Positions 20,711 through 35,700 of a DNA stretch of 64,000 bases are shown here, one piece after another (position 1 is the first letter of the stretch; each line of letters begins with the position of its first letter). The notes below the pieces were generated by a model. It searched no databases. It saw only the letters and a list, made by a program, of their open reading frames with translations, and was not told the origin of the DNA. Made by a program: the position numbers and the translations under genes. This stretch comes from Tretioscincus oriximinensis (taxonomy: Eukaryota; Chordata; Lepidosauria; Squamata; Gymnophthalmidae): contig JAJVDF010000017.1 in assembly GCA_022410635.1 (NCBI GenBank), positions 3,101,501-3,165,500 on the forward strand, read 5' to 3'.

Positions 20711-23700
20711 GTGAGTTCTGGAGCTTCCTGGAGGCAGCGAAGGCAGGAGGCGCGCGCGGCTGCCCAGGGCATCGCCCGGCCGCTTGACTCGGCCCGGCAA
20801 GGTGCTGAACAGGCGGCGCCCGGCCCCGACCGGTTATCTGGGGCGAGGGGCAGGCAGGAGTGGAATCTCCTTGGCTGCTTCGCCCACCCCAGGGCTCCGT
20901 CGACTGCTAGGTGGAGGTGGGTTTTCAAACTTGGATGGACGTGAGGCTGTGTTGCCATCAAAGGCTGCAGGGCAGGAGGGCTGCGGCGTCAATGAGCGTG
21001 TGAAGGAGAACATTTTAATATGCATAATTCAGACCCTGTCCACGTGAAGCCTTCTTCTGGGTCATATCTTGGGACAGAGCTTGGCCAGCCACATGCCAGT
21101 ATAGACTATGGCAGGCCCCATACACGAGCATGTGGTTGGCAGGCTCCTGTTCTGAGGGACAGCCCTGAATAAGCCATGTGGATGCAGCTTTAGGATGGCT
21201 GCAATATATTCCAGGATGGAATCTCATAATCACAGGCCCTGTCCCCACGGAGTCTTCTTCTTGGCTATATCTCAGAATAGGAATGTGCCATCTACATGCT
21301 AGTGTAGGCTATGGCAGGCCCCGAATGGGGCCTGCCACAGCCTACACTGGCATGTGGATGACCAAGCTGTGTACCGAGACACAACCCAGAAGAAAGCTCA
21401 GTGAGGTCGGGGCCATAGAGTTGGAAGGGAGCTCCAGAGTCATGGGGTCCAGCCCTTGCTCAATTCAGGACCCACTAAACCATCCCAGACAGATGGCTGT
21501 CCAGCCTCTGTTTGAAGACTTCCAGCAAAGAACTCACCACTTGTGTGGCAACCTATTCCACTGGTTGTTCACCTTTACTGTCAGAAAGTTTTTTATATAT
21601 ATATCAAATCTAAATCTACTTCCTTGCAGTTTCATCCCATTGTTTCTAGCCCTTTGGTGTGCCAATGAGAACAAAGTTTATCCCTGTGCTCTGTGGCAGC
21701 CCTTCAGATATTTGAAGACAGCAATCAGGTCTCCTCTCCCACTTTTCTTTGCAGTCTAAACATCCCTAGATCTAGGGGTGGCCTAGGGGATGTCACCCCT
21801 AGGTCCCTCATAGAACAGATCTCAAAACAAGTCTTGGTCTTACACATGCTAATGTCGATAACATACTGATGTAGTGCTAGTCTGCACTAGCTTGCAGATA
21901 TCAACTCCCCATTCTGAGATCTTTTTCTGAAATCACACTCAGTTTGGACAGAACCTGAGATCAGTGCTAGTAGGAAGAGGAACAAGAGATGTCATTTAGA
22001 GATGCCAATTATTTCAAGTGCATTTGATCCACCAGGGATCAAAAAAACGAGAGTAAATTTGAAGGCAGGCTTAGCTCCCTCTCTCATTATTCTTGTAGGA
22101 TTGCATAAACTGACACTATAACTTAACTTGGAGTTATTTTGCTCTGTAATCTGTTTTTCAGATGGATTTAAATGAAATACTAAGGAGAATATGTGTGTAT
22201 TTTAAATCATGCTTCCATCCAACTTGCATACCCCAATTTTAAAATCAATGTGCTAAACACACAGTTCAAGCAAAGCTGAACCCATTCATCCCTCATTAAT
22301 GCTAATGCCCAGATCAGACCTAAATTTTAATCCATTTTGAACTCAATTTCAGAATGGAAAAGCACATCAGCAATGTGAGTTGGAGTTTTATTGCTACATT
22401 ATTTAAATCAAAGGTGTGTTTTCTGAGACAGAGCATGCCAAAAAAAATCTTACCACTTTGTTCTCTTACACTGAAAATGGATTGAAGCTGGATTGATTTT
22501 AGCTGTAGTGAAGGCCCAAGACAATGAAGTTTGCATTTTCACTTTCAGTGGAACTGATATGGTATCCATATCTGTCTATGCCTCAAAACTGGAGAAAATG
22601 TAATTATCTTCTAAAATTTCAAAGAAATAGCCATGCTAGTCTGTCTTCAGAAAACATAGTAAGGGGGTCTTGTAGTAGTTCAGATTCTAACAAGAAAAAA
22701 ATAAGTGGTATGAGCTTTTGTAGATGAGTCTACAGAAGTGCATCTGACAAAGTAGATTGTCTATGAAAGCTCATTCTGTCTACCTTTTTCTTGTTAGTCT
22801 TTAAGGTGCCATGAGACCCTAAATTGTCTTCTACGTTGCTGTATAACTGAAAAGCAATGTGAACTCTATAAACGTTCTTTGTTCTTTAGTTGACAATCAG
22901 TACTACTTCTGCTATACAGCTCAGGTATTTTAAGGATGCCACCAGAAGATGAACCTCACATTGCTTGGAACTATTTTAGTAATGCCATTCTTAATTGTGT
23001 TATTCCCAATATAGTCTCGCTAATAACATGTCCTATCCTTATTACAGGAAATCTAGCAATGCTGCTGGGTTTCACATAATAGTTTTTCTTTCTTTGATAT
23101 TAGCTTCCATGATAAGGTTAATTTGGGCTATTGGAAGCCAATACGTATATGAATAATAACAAAATGAAGTAGGCAGGAACTTGACCTGTTTCTGGTAGCC
23201 CAAATTCATTTTGAAAGCTGTCAGAAGCTACTTTTCTTGATTCAACAAACTAGAATTTATTCAATTTATTATAAACTTGGATCTGCAGAAATACAGTAGA
23301 TCAGAACTAAATGGAATAGAGAGAACTGTAGATCAGAAATACTGAGAACAATATATTAATACCAAAAAGCTTATCATAAATCCTTATTGTTTTGGACAGC
23401 TCCTTTCCCATAACTCAGGATCATACTACTATAAATGTATGGTAGTTGCAGAGGACAGAGGACAGAATTCAGAGGAACCAACAACCCCATTCAGTTCCTT
23501 TAATATAGTGTGATGCCATGGTTTCTGGGAATGAAAATATTGTGTTAGATGAGGGATACCAGTATACACAGTTGCTTGCATGCTTATCTAACCCTAATAC
23601 AAGTGTGGCTACATTCTTCTCAAGGAGAGAACAAGGAGAGAAAGTAGAGAAGAAGTCACCCTAGCATTGTTTTCAGAAAACCAAATAATTCTTTGTTTGG

Positions 23701-26700
23701 GGTCTCCAGCATCACAGGATACCAGGATGTAAGAATAATGGATGCAACTGAAGTACCAGGTTCACTTATTGTAGCTTTAGGCTGATCTATTTGTGTTGAG
23801 ACAGAAAAATGACTCATAATGTCTTTTGTCTAAGGAAGTGGATTTCCCTCTCTTTTTTCAGATTCTGCTATTGTTTTTAGTGGGTTCATTTGATATTTTG
23901 TGTTCCTGGTTGTAAATTGCCTTAATATCATCTGGTATAGGATGGGGTCAAATATAAATAAATAAAATAAATAAATAATGCTGATAAAGGGATTAGAAGT
24001 TCAAAGAATTCTGGCTCAATTTCTTCCTTGTCATTGGCTGGGGAATTACAGGAATTGAATTAATTAACTTTAAAACTCTAGTTGTATCCAATGTGAGGGG
24101 CAGTTCTTGCTATAATTGAATGATTATGGGGGATTTGTTACATATGATTATGGGGATCTGGTTATGGTAGCTTTATAAAGATCCATCATTCCTATAGTTC
24201 TTATAGAACCTTTATGCAGCTTCCATAGCATGATGGGTAATCTTTGTGCAATTATAATGTCGTGCAGACATTGCTTGCAAGAGTTGCCGAGACTTCCAGC
24301 TCTGCTTCGCAGCTATAATCTGTCCTTCACTCACAGGGGAATTGCTGCTTAATCCTGCAGCCTTAATGAGTGGAAAAATCCCCAGCAGGCTCCTAGAACT
24401 TGAGTGCATTTAAAAGTGATATTTTTTTATTTCTTTTTAATTCAATCACATGGCAACAAAAGACTCTAACAGCCAATAGGAATAGAATCACAAGTAAGGA
24501 TTTCAGGAGCTTCATGCATGAGGGCAGCCAACAATGAAAGCTTTATACCATAATACACGCAAAGGGAAACTGTCTGGATCCTTTGTTTCAAATGCTGAGA
24601 TAGCAGGTTTGTTATGAACTATAAAAAAGTTGATTTCATAGAAATAGCCACATTAGTCCACTGGAAAGTCCAGCAAAGGGGCTAGTAGCACTTTGATACT
24701 AATAGGAGAAAAGTGGTTGGCATAAGCTTTCGTAGGCACGTCTACTTCTTCAGATGCTTCAGACGTGTCTACGAAAGCTTATGCCACCCACTTTAATAGG
24801 AGAAAAGTGCTACTAGCCCCTTTGCTGGGAAAAAGATGATGATAGAGTACAGGAAATTAAGTAATATTTGGAACAGTCGTCCAGCCAGCCCAGAAATCTG
24901 CCTTTTATCTCCCAGAAGTCTTATTTGATAGTATGCATACAGAAATTCCTGGCTAAGCTAGGTTCCTCAGAACCACACTGGTAGATAATAAAATTGTGGC
25001 TGGCCTTCAAGTAAATGGGATTAAGGGCACATTGTCATTGAGTCTAAAAGCCAGGACTCCTGAATTGAGAAATTTAAAAAACCATACATAGTCAGCAGAA
25101 CGATAAAAAAAACTCCTTCACAGCATAAGTTAATGTGCATCTTTCAATGTGATGCTGGTGGCAGACATTTAAAGTCCCAGGGGACTTAATGCCATGAGTT
25201 TCATTTCAGCTTCTGAAACTTGGAAAAAAGCTGTAACTAGATTCCCTCCTATGGCTAAATGTCCTGAAATAAATATTCATCTCCCAGATTTGCAACTTTG
25301 AAATACTTTGGCAGTTCTGGAAGTTTAATTAGGCTCACAAAATAAGGATGTTTTCCCACTTTGAACATAATACGGATGTTAAAACTGAAATCTTAAGTTG
25401 TATAATTTATCCTTATTCTATTGACTATTTATGCATTGGACCTTATTTTAGGATATATTTCTGAGTAGGCGAGTGCAGATCTTAATAGCAGAGACTAATG
25501 GTGCAACTGTTTTATCATACAAATATGCAGGTGCCAGGTCCCAGCTTTGACATACATCCCAAAATATGGCNCAGTGTGGAAAGGGCCTTCACACACTTTT
25601 CTTGGACAATCATTGTTACAACCATTTTGTTGTAATATTTGCCAACTATTCTTTCAAATTGTAAAGATCAGGATACTGCTTTATTTGATGGGATGTGAAA
25701 ACTTTTACCTGTGAGAGGTTCCAGCGTGTTCTTTTCAGAAACAGGGTGGAATGAAGTATTGGAAGGTATGAAATCAGGTACAAAAGCTGTAACTTTTTAT
25801 AAGAATTGTGGCTTACAAACAGTCCCATTTCTCTTGCTTTTTTAAAGAAAAGGATGAAACCTCAGACAAGGAAAATTCTGGCTGCATTTTTGTATAATCT
25901 GTCCTTTATTCTCTGGGTACAAGTGGCTGAAGCTTAAACAAAAGCACTAATTCAGGCTATGGGGCACTCAGGCTGCCATGACAATGTGTAGCAATGCTGT
26001 CAAAACAGAGTAGATCGGCAGTTTTTAAACTTGTTTTAACAGACCATTTGAATAGGTTGAAGGAATTAGCGAAATACATTTTATCTGATATAGGCATTTA
26101 TATATATTTATATCCTCCTCTATACCCGAGGGTCCAAGGACCCGTCACAATAAAATATTAATTTCAGCAATTAAAACAGAATGGCTAAAAACAGTGATAC
26201 TGCCTTTTTGACTACTGAAGGTGGAACCATTAAGAGACTTCTAAGGAAGAACTTAGAGTGTTGGCAGATATGTATGGGAAAAGGGTTCCTTCAATATTTG
26301 AGGGCCAAGCCATTTTTAAGGCCTTGCAAACTAACGTTAACACCTTGAACTGGGTTCAGTGGCAAATGAGCAGCCAGTGCAATTCTTTTAGGATCAGAGT
26401 GCTGCATGTCTAACCAGCATTCTGCACCAGCAGCAGCTTCTGATTTGTCTTCAAGGGCAACTCTATACAGAGTATATTACATTAGACCAGCAACCTGGTT
26501 TCTGTGCCTATGTTGCCTCTAACCAGAAAGGTGAATCAGCTGTGGTTGGAAATAAGTGTTTCTGGCTACCAGCTTCACCTAAATGTCAAGTGTCAGTGTA
26601 GAATCCAACAGCACCACTTTCAGATTATACATCTGATCTTTCCGTGGCAAAGGGACTCTTATCAAGACAGAAAATCTCCCTTCCTCATGGACACAGGGCC

Positions 26701-29700
26701 TTGTAACACACAACGCCTCCATCTTGTCTGCATTCTGTTTCAACTGGTTGCCCTTTATCCATGGATAATATATGAAATGACTCATTGTGTCAATAGACAG
26801 CCCTGTTTCTCTACCTTCGGAAGAAAGAAAGGAGGGCTAGTCAAGAGCAGTATGACCATCTTAAAGGTGAGTTTGCTATGTGTTCCTAGTTTGGTCCTCA
26901 TATAGGAAGGATGTGGCCATTTTGAAGCATTACACACCCCTTAATGCATGTTCTTCATAGTATCTTCATTGTGTTCCAAATATGAAATGCGTTACTTTGC
27001 TTGTATGTGAATTGTGAACTGAAGCTAATTGTGAAGAAAACTCTATTGTAAAAGTCTGATAAGACTTTTTTTCATTATTACTTATTCGCCTGAGTCTTTG
27101 GCTGAAAAGATGGCTTTTCTTCACCTTNCTAAAAATGTAAATATTGAATATAAATAAATAATAACCAATGAAGTCATTTAGTGGTTCCATATACTATACC
27201 ACTGAAGGCTGAAAATTCCTAGAAAGTCATATCCTGGATTACTAACCAGTGGCAGAAAAATCTCACAGTGAAACTGAATGAAACAGAATGAATAATTGAA
27301 CATCATACTGATTGGCAATGAAACATACTTTTAAAAAGTGATCATGAAGTATATAATGCTAAAAATGATTTTACTCCAATTTTTTTTTCTAATTATAGAC
27401 CAGCCCCCCAGTTAACTTCCTGTCAGCAAAAGACATGTTTCCATGGGTGGGACTGAATGCTGATTGGTGAAAAGGCATCGCCCCTTCCCGGGCTAGCTGT
27501 GGAGCAGTAGTGCATAGGGCAGGGCCCCGTGAGGGCTTGGCGGAATTGGCTGCCTGCTTGCTACAGTTCCCATCAAGCCCCACTGCAGTACAATAATAGC
27601 TCTTGTTTCATCTTGCACACATTTTGGGCTGCTGCTGTTACTTCTTTTATAATCGTGAACCTGTTGGGCATTCTTGCTTTTAAATAAGCACTTATCCTTG
27701 TGAAAAAAAAACATAGAAAGGCAGGTAGAAAAACAACTGGTAATTATCAAACCGGAAACAAAACTTCTGCCTGAAGATGGGAAACCAGAAAGTGGTTGTT
27801 CTGTTATTGTTGACAACTGGCACCCGGTCTATACCTCACAGCTTCCTTGGGAATAATACGAACAGATTATTAAATGTTCCAAGTTTCCAGTGTAGGATTT
27901 CCTGGTGGTTCCCCATCTATGCGAGAGGTCATTTCTCTTCTTATTATTTCCTTCCAGATCAGTCAAGGTCAGGAAGAGCTGTAGACATTACACTTCCTTA
28001 GCACACATGGCCTCACTTTCAAACTTCCCTTTATACGGAGGCAGAATTGCGTTAAGTGGCAGACTTAAACAGCAACAATGGACTGCATTCTAAAACAAAC
28101 TGAATTCTGTTGATTTTTTTTGGGAACAGGCATGCACACATTTTAGGATGTCAGACTAAACCATTAACACTCCTAAAAATCTTGAATGCTTACAGTTCTC
28201 TGTTGTCATTTTCACTTTCTCATTTCAAGGTTTCTTTTGTTAGGGCTTTGTGCAGGCTTGTCCCTATTTCCATGGTTACCGTGTTGAAATCCAGACAAGA
28301 CACAAACTGCATTCCAATCAGAATTATTCATGCAGCTTCATGCAAGCAGCCTGTGTATGATTGTTTTAGGGTTTTTCAGTGAAGAGTTCATGTATGCAAA
28401 ATAGTCCCCTGTCCCAACAATTCTGGTTTTAATTCTTCAGTCATTATATATTAACCTTCAATGCAGCAAGAGATTTGCATCCAATTTAGTGATTCTGGAA
28501 CATTTTCCAAGCTAGCTTCTCTTCTACAATTATCTATGGTCCTTCCCTCCTTATGCAGAGGTTTAGGGTTACCTAGTGGAGGAGGAGGAGGAGGAGGAGG
28601 AAAGATAATATCTGATGAGATTTTAATAAAAATAGAGAATTATTAAAAAAAAGTATGTGAATGTGGTTACTCATACACATTCTTCTTTGGGAGTCATATT
28701 TCCAGTGACAGTCAAGGATATGACTAAATCAAAATTATTTATTGGTGAAGAAAGCAAGATACCTTCCCATAATGCATACTGAGCAAAAATGTGTAGATAG
28801 AATACTAGTAAGTAAATAGCTCACTTAACAAACGTACCAACTGAATTGGTTACAAAGTTTTCTTGGGTTATTGCGGTCCTGTTATTGGTCCTCAAGCATC
28901 TGAAGAAATCTCATGCCACCTACCATTTTCTGTTAGTTTCCAAGTGCTACAAGCCCCCTTACGAGTCTGTCCAGTGATATCTATATCCCTGTGATAGTCC
29001 CATTCCAATATATTTGTCTGCAATTTCAGCTTTCCAACTGGCTGCAATAATTTATTTACCTATTGATGACTTACAGTCAAACTGCCTGCAATAATTACTG
29101 ATTAGCATCTCATTAAGCATAGTCCTGGACTCCATGAGATTCTATATTCAATATGCACTGCTCAAAAAAAGGAACACTTTGGATTATATTGTGATATTTA
29201 AGTGTTTCCTTTTTTTTTTTTAGCATTGCAGTTGTTATTTTGGCTTGAATCTGGTTTCAAAAATCTTGAATAATCAGACATCCCCATCGTATCCATTAAT
29301 TAATCACTCTTATACTTCTTACATTAGCAACAGATGAGAGAACTATTCTTATGGGTAACTGGACTGAGATACACTGTTATTTATGGAGTACCCTACTGTT
29401 AATTCACCTGANGTTTAAAGCTGCTGCACTGGATTTTATGTTATTCTAATCTAGGATTCATGCATAAAATCCAGGATAGAGTTTTGCACTTTTAATAGGT
29501 GTGAAAAAGTTCTTCCCCCTCTTGCTAGAACGTTCCTCTTCTATAACCATTAAAGATCTAAAGTTTCTATCCCATATTTTTTGTGGGAACTCTACTCTAA
29601 TCTGAAACTGCTAAGCAGAGTTCCCTTCACCACAGGCAGGAAGTTCTTTGGGGTCCATAGCTAAAAAAAATGATTCTCTGAATGGAAAAGGAAGCTCAGG

Positions 29701-32700
29701 AAAGGATACTGTAATTGGGGCATCTGAGAAAGATTGGGTAATGAGGCAATGCCCAAACTTCAGCTTCTACAAAGAAAGAGTTATAAATAAGATGGAAATT
29801 CCACAGTCTGATATAGCAGAAAGCTGATCCAAACTTGCTCATGTTTTTCTCTGTCTTCATTCACTGGACATAACCTTCTAGCCATTACCCTTGGGAGGTC
29901 TTTGTGTTTTCTGNTAGCTGTTTACATTCGCATGATATGTTGCTAAACATTACTTCCTGAGTCTGCATATCTAAGACTCATGCTTTCCTTAGTGGTGTTG
30001 CTGGTTCTCGAGGGCTCTTTCTGTAGTGTTCAATAGGTGAAATAAATCCAGTTTTAGCTTACCTTGTGCTGCTTAGTTATTCTTGTGTGAAAGACAGAGG
30101 GTTGCCATAATCTAAGTGTCCAAAACTGGGACACAATTTAGAAATTAGACGTCAACCCCCACAACGGAACACCGCCACACATACCGCCACACACATACAC
30201 ACACAGAGCTTGGCATGCTTATCCTTGCCAAAGACCGAGAGAGGTGGGGGATGGATGGAGAAGAGCAGCACATGGCTGTGGCTCTCCCACATCACCCCAT
30301 CCCTGCTGCATGCCCTGGATAAGGGGTGGTGGAGGTGAGGCAAAGGAAGCAGACGAGTGACGATGGGCACAGCTCCAAAACATTCATCTTTCCTCTGCAC
30401 TCAGCAAAGGAGGCAAGGCGTGTTCTGCCTATAGCAGGTGCCAAACCCCACCTCCTACAAGAGGAGCAGCTATGCCACGCTCCAGGACGCAGGAAGCTTT
30501 TGCAATGCAGCTGACCTGCTCCTGCCACCGTCAGAAGCCCCGTCCTGTAATCCCTGTTTGCCTTAATGCACTGGAAGTATTTGAAAATCCGGGATTTTTA
30601 CTAAAGTTTACTAAACCCAGATAGGTCATTCCCAATTTTCTGGGACGTATGACACCCCTAGTGAGACAGGACAATTATACAATGTAGTTAAGGTAGGTTT
30701 TGGAGTAATTGGAAAATAGTGAAGCAATTAACAATGCAAATACACTATTTCCACTAACGGCCTAATTTGAATTATTATTGCAATTTTGTTAGTTTAGNTT
30801 AGCCATTGTTATTTTTACATTCCTGAATTATAGCCTTACTATAAAATTGTTTCAAATTGTGTCACAATCCAAGAAGCAGTCAATCCAGTCCTCTAGCTCA
30901 ATCTACTAATTCAGTGTGGACCATAATACAACGTACTGTGTCCTCTTTTCTGTTTATTTTTATTTCTTAGTTTGAGGCAAGTTAAAAGTCCTTCCCCATT
31001 ATACAAAAAGGAATAAGCTCTGTTTGCACAGATTTTGGCAGCATATTTTAGGAACCTGTTACATCTACTGTATTGTATATATGTTGTAACTGATCCCTAA
31101 AATGCATTATTGAATCTGTGAAAACAGGGCTATCATTGGTCCTGGTTGTCACCCTCATCAATATTTATATACTTAATATGCTGTTATTAGCCTATACATG
31201 TTTTATATGTATGGGTGTAAATAAGAATCAGTGCCTAAAAAGCATGACTAGAATTCCAGAAGTAATTTAATTGTTGCCTGGCTAAAATTATAGCATTGAA
31301 AATGCCTTTTCCTTTAGAGTGATGATGTCTTTGGACTAAGCATCTGCCAGCTGAACCGTAAGTAAGTTTCACAAATGGAGCATAGTCTTATTTCTAAAAA
31401 TGAAACCACAGCTTTTCAAAATCTGGCTCCCTTCCAACTCTTCCTGGACCAGCAGCATATGATCATCAAGCAACAAATGACTTCTTTGTGATCAGGCACA
31501 TATCCATTTAGAACACATTTAAAATACATTTCAGCTTGACAGACAGACAAACAGACTGACAGACAGACAATGAGAATGCTATGCAGGGAAGGATAGTCAA
31601 TTTAAGAAACTGAAGTCATTCAAGCCTGCCTTCAAACCTATTACAAAGTTTTCAGATTTTCCATTGCTAGTTTTTAGTGATTTATATTTTCATATGTAGT
31701 ATTTTTAAATCTGGAGCAAGAGAATATGATAGTGAAACATGTAGCAGCCAGGAGAGTAANACCCATTCTGCAATGAGTCTGGATTATATCCTGAAATAGG
31801 TGTCTGCTGTTTACATACAGGATATGTCAGGCCCTGCCATGCTAGGATATAGGTGCCAGATCTCCCCCTATTCAAAGATTTCATCCAGAATAAAGCTCAG
31901 CATAGAAAGAGCCTAAATAGGGTTGCCTTACGTCCCAGGAAGGCGGGACAATCCCGGTTTAGGGGGACTAAAATATAGTCCCCTCTGGGTTTTAAGGTAA
32001 AATCCCAGATTTTTAGATTCCCCGATGCTGCATCGGGGAATATAAAAATCCAGGATTTTAAAGGAAAAGGAGCCATCAGAGCTGACGGCTGCAGCCTGAC
32101 AACACTTTCCGGGGTCCGGGAAGGAACCTTGGAGCGTGCCGTAGCTGCTTCAATGCTGGAGGCGGGGTTTCGCGCCTGCTGTCAAGCAAAACGCGCCAAG
32201 TCGCCTCCAGTAGAGCAAAAACGCCTGGAGGCGAGTTGGCACACTTTGCCTGACAGCAGGCACGAAACCATGCCTCCAGCATTGGAGCAAGCTACGCGCA
32301 CACACGCATGCACACACGGANGCTTGTGGTGAGACAGGCAGAAGAGGTTCTGCCTGTCTCACTACAAGCGTCCGTATGCGCGCGTGTGTGTGCGAACACG
32401 CATGCACGCACCCCCACCCCACCCCCGTCCCAGTTTTGCCTAAAACAGCAATAGTTTCATGATCTTTTTGCTAACAAAAAATTGNGAGATGGTGGTTTTT
32501 GGTGTGTGTGTGAAAATCTGAGGTCTTAATCAGTATCATTGGGAAACCGCTTTAATTGTGTCAGCCAACGAGCCCAGTGGCCCTAATGAAGAACCAGAAA
32601 GCATGCAGAAAGTATGTTTTCCCCCCCATATTTGGGGATTCATGTGGTGCATTTCAGCAGGACACCATACTGTGCTCCTGAACCCCTCCCTAACCGTAAC

Positions 32701-35700
32701 CCTAATAGCTAGACTTTGAAGAAGTGGGGGTATAATTGCAAAGTACCCAGTCTTTCTGTGGTCAGGATTACACATGGATATAGTCATTTCAAACTGTGAA
32801 AGCAGGTAGAGTAGAAGATTCAAAGCAGTGGGCCACAGTTCAAGTTTCTTGCCACTTTGCAGGGCAATCCATTTCCATAGCATTGTGTACAGCAGCCAAC
32901 TCTCAGTTCTGAAGTTGATCAAAAATTCTTTTCTGGACATGCTTCCTTGGCATTTAGGATGGCCCTTGATTCAGCTCAGTGTTCATGCAAACTTCCTGGA
33001 AAGCACAGGTTTACTGTTCAATCCCCAGCCTCTCCCTGGAAATAGACATTTCTGTGTCTCTACCAACAAAACTGCATAGAGGTGCCATGGAGTTGATCAG
33101 AAGCCAGGCATAATTCAGTGGTACCTAATAAAAACAACTGAAACTAAGAATATAATTAAGCAGACCCAATTATAGAGCAGTATGATTAGGACAAAATAAT
33201 GAGGGAGAAAAACGGTCTTTATATGTCCCAGAGCTTTGTGGCTCAATATAAGGTAGAGTAGCTGAGCTATTTAAAGCTAAAACAGATAACTTTGAGGATT
33301 ATGTTGGCAACATGGAGATGTACCATGAAAAGTTATTGTTTATTATCTACAAGAAACACATTTGCTTCTCTCCCCCAGCTCTGCTGCTGTTCTTAGAGCT
33401 GGCAGGAAAGCCATGGATATGAGGAAGTTTCCCTTTCTTTGTTAGCCTCCTTCCTTATGTTCTGACATCATTTGATAGAAGCTTGAGAACTGGGAACTGT
33501 AGCTTCTCATGGTATTAATGCTTTCAATCCAAAGTAGTTTGAGTAGAGGGTATATGTCAATGGGACTTAAAATACAGGGTGGTGACAAAAATCCACACTA
33601 TAAAAAGTTGGGCAGTTTGTTTCCCTGCTTTCTGCCTCCTGCATTCCAACAAGGAGGCAAGGGATAAATGGTCCTGGCTGTAAACTCTTTGTGTTTGTTT
33701 ATGCATAACTTCCAGGGCTTGTCTTGTTTTCACATTTGTATTTGAGGGAACTTTGGGCAAGCAATTGGAGCAGAACAGTCCTTCCTAACCCATGCTTAAA
33801 ACTTACCTGTGGTGGACACAAACAGCAGTCCATGTCTGGTTTGGCATAGCTGTAATGGCATGGGCAGATATGCAGCCCTTNGGCTTCTTGTTCAAGGAGA
33901 TTAGAAGTGCCACATCTCTTAGCACAATTAGATGAGTGAACTTTCCCTTGTCCAGTCACAGAGAGAAGGAGCAGTCAGTGCTGTTTGGTCCAGAGTTCCA
34001 CAGAGCAATGTTTAAACAAAATTCAGATAGGTTCATGGAAGCCAATGGTATAAATAGCTACTAGAATGGATTCTTGATACCTTTGGGATAGAGGAACAGA
34101 CAATATTCCTTAAATATCATTTGCAGGAGTCAAGATTTTGCCTTCTTCTGTTTCAGACTGCCTAGGTGCAATTGTCCAGCAAAGGGGCTAGTAGCACTTA
34201 GAGAATAACAATAGAAAAGTAGGTGACATAAGCTTTCAAAGACGTGTCTACTTCTTCAGGTGCAATTGGTGGGCCACTTTCTGCAAGACAGAATGCTGGA
34301 CAAGATGGGATCCGGCCCGATTCTTAGTTTGAACTTTAGCCCCCTTTTGGCCTAATTTAAATTGAGTGCATCATACATTTGAAATTGGGGAAAAAATAAA
34401 GTTTCTCAAGTTAGCTTCATATATATTTTAGGCTGTGAGCAAACGGGGAATAACGGCTTTCAAATTTGCATCAATAGAATGTCGACTCAGTACAAAACTT
34501 CACATTTTGAAGAAGCTTCGCCCACCTGCTTTAGAATTATTGAATTTTGTTCATGGAATTCATAGACTTATGTTTACTGATTCAAAATGTTTATATACTC
34601 AATTTTTGCATGCTGAACTTGTAGACATATTCTATATAATACTAATAGAGATAATGAAATATCAGAACATCCCTCATTTTTAGATACTAAGGTCACATTC
34701 AAACCTAGCAACAAAGCATTATTTGACATCTTGGAAATGACATTTCTGTATTCATCCCACCTTTAACAAACAAGCAACTTGCTTATTGCAAGGTATCACT
34801 TTATGGCAATATATTAGTGTGTTGCCTGAATCAGATTTTATTTATTCAACTGTAATTGAATATTCTGGAATAAAGCATGGATATTCCAAAAGACAGCTTT
34901 CCAGAATGCATTATTCCAAAATATCCATGCATAGTGGATTTATTAAGTAAGGTCTGGATTCAGCCTTCCTAAAGTTTCCCATGGATTGTCTAACAGTCTT
35001 CAGTATACTGCAGTTATTTTCTTTCTCAGATATTGCAAGAATTTTCATATAAAAAGAGAAGGCTTGAATCCTTAGTTGAGTTGGAGAGAATTTAAATCAC
35101 TTGTAGACGAGTTCTATTTTCCAACCTCACCTGTTTTAGAATCATGGACCAAGAAGGGACTGTGGCTCTGGACAGGCCCATATTAAAAGGAGAGGCAACT
35201 GCACAGGGAGGCAGAATTAGGGAGAGGGCCGGCACACACACCACTCCCAAATTAAAAAAAAAATAGTAGCAGCACCACTAACACCACCAAGAGGCTCTGG
35301 CAAACAGGGCCACCTCCTGAAGGCACCAGCAGTAACAAAAATAAAAAATATATTTAAAAAAAGCTCACAGAAGTGTCACTAGGAGGCTCTGGCAACCAGG
35401 ACTGGCTTCTGAAGGCATCCACCCAGCAGGAACAAAAATTTTAAAATAAAATAAAGAATATATCACAGCAGCATTACTAGGAGGCTCGGCAATGAGGGCC
35501 ACCTTCTAAAAGCTCTCCAATTTCATAAATCCTGATATTATAATGGAGATGAAACCTTTTGACTGACTAAATTGGATGTTTCTGTGAAGGAGGCGGGGTT
35601 GCGTAAAATAATTATCTTCAAAGGGCATCAGACATGCACAATACAGCCTTGGGTCTGGACATGCGATAAGCCCAGGGGGTTAGGGATGTGACATATGCAG

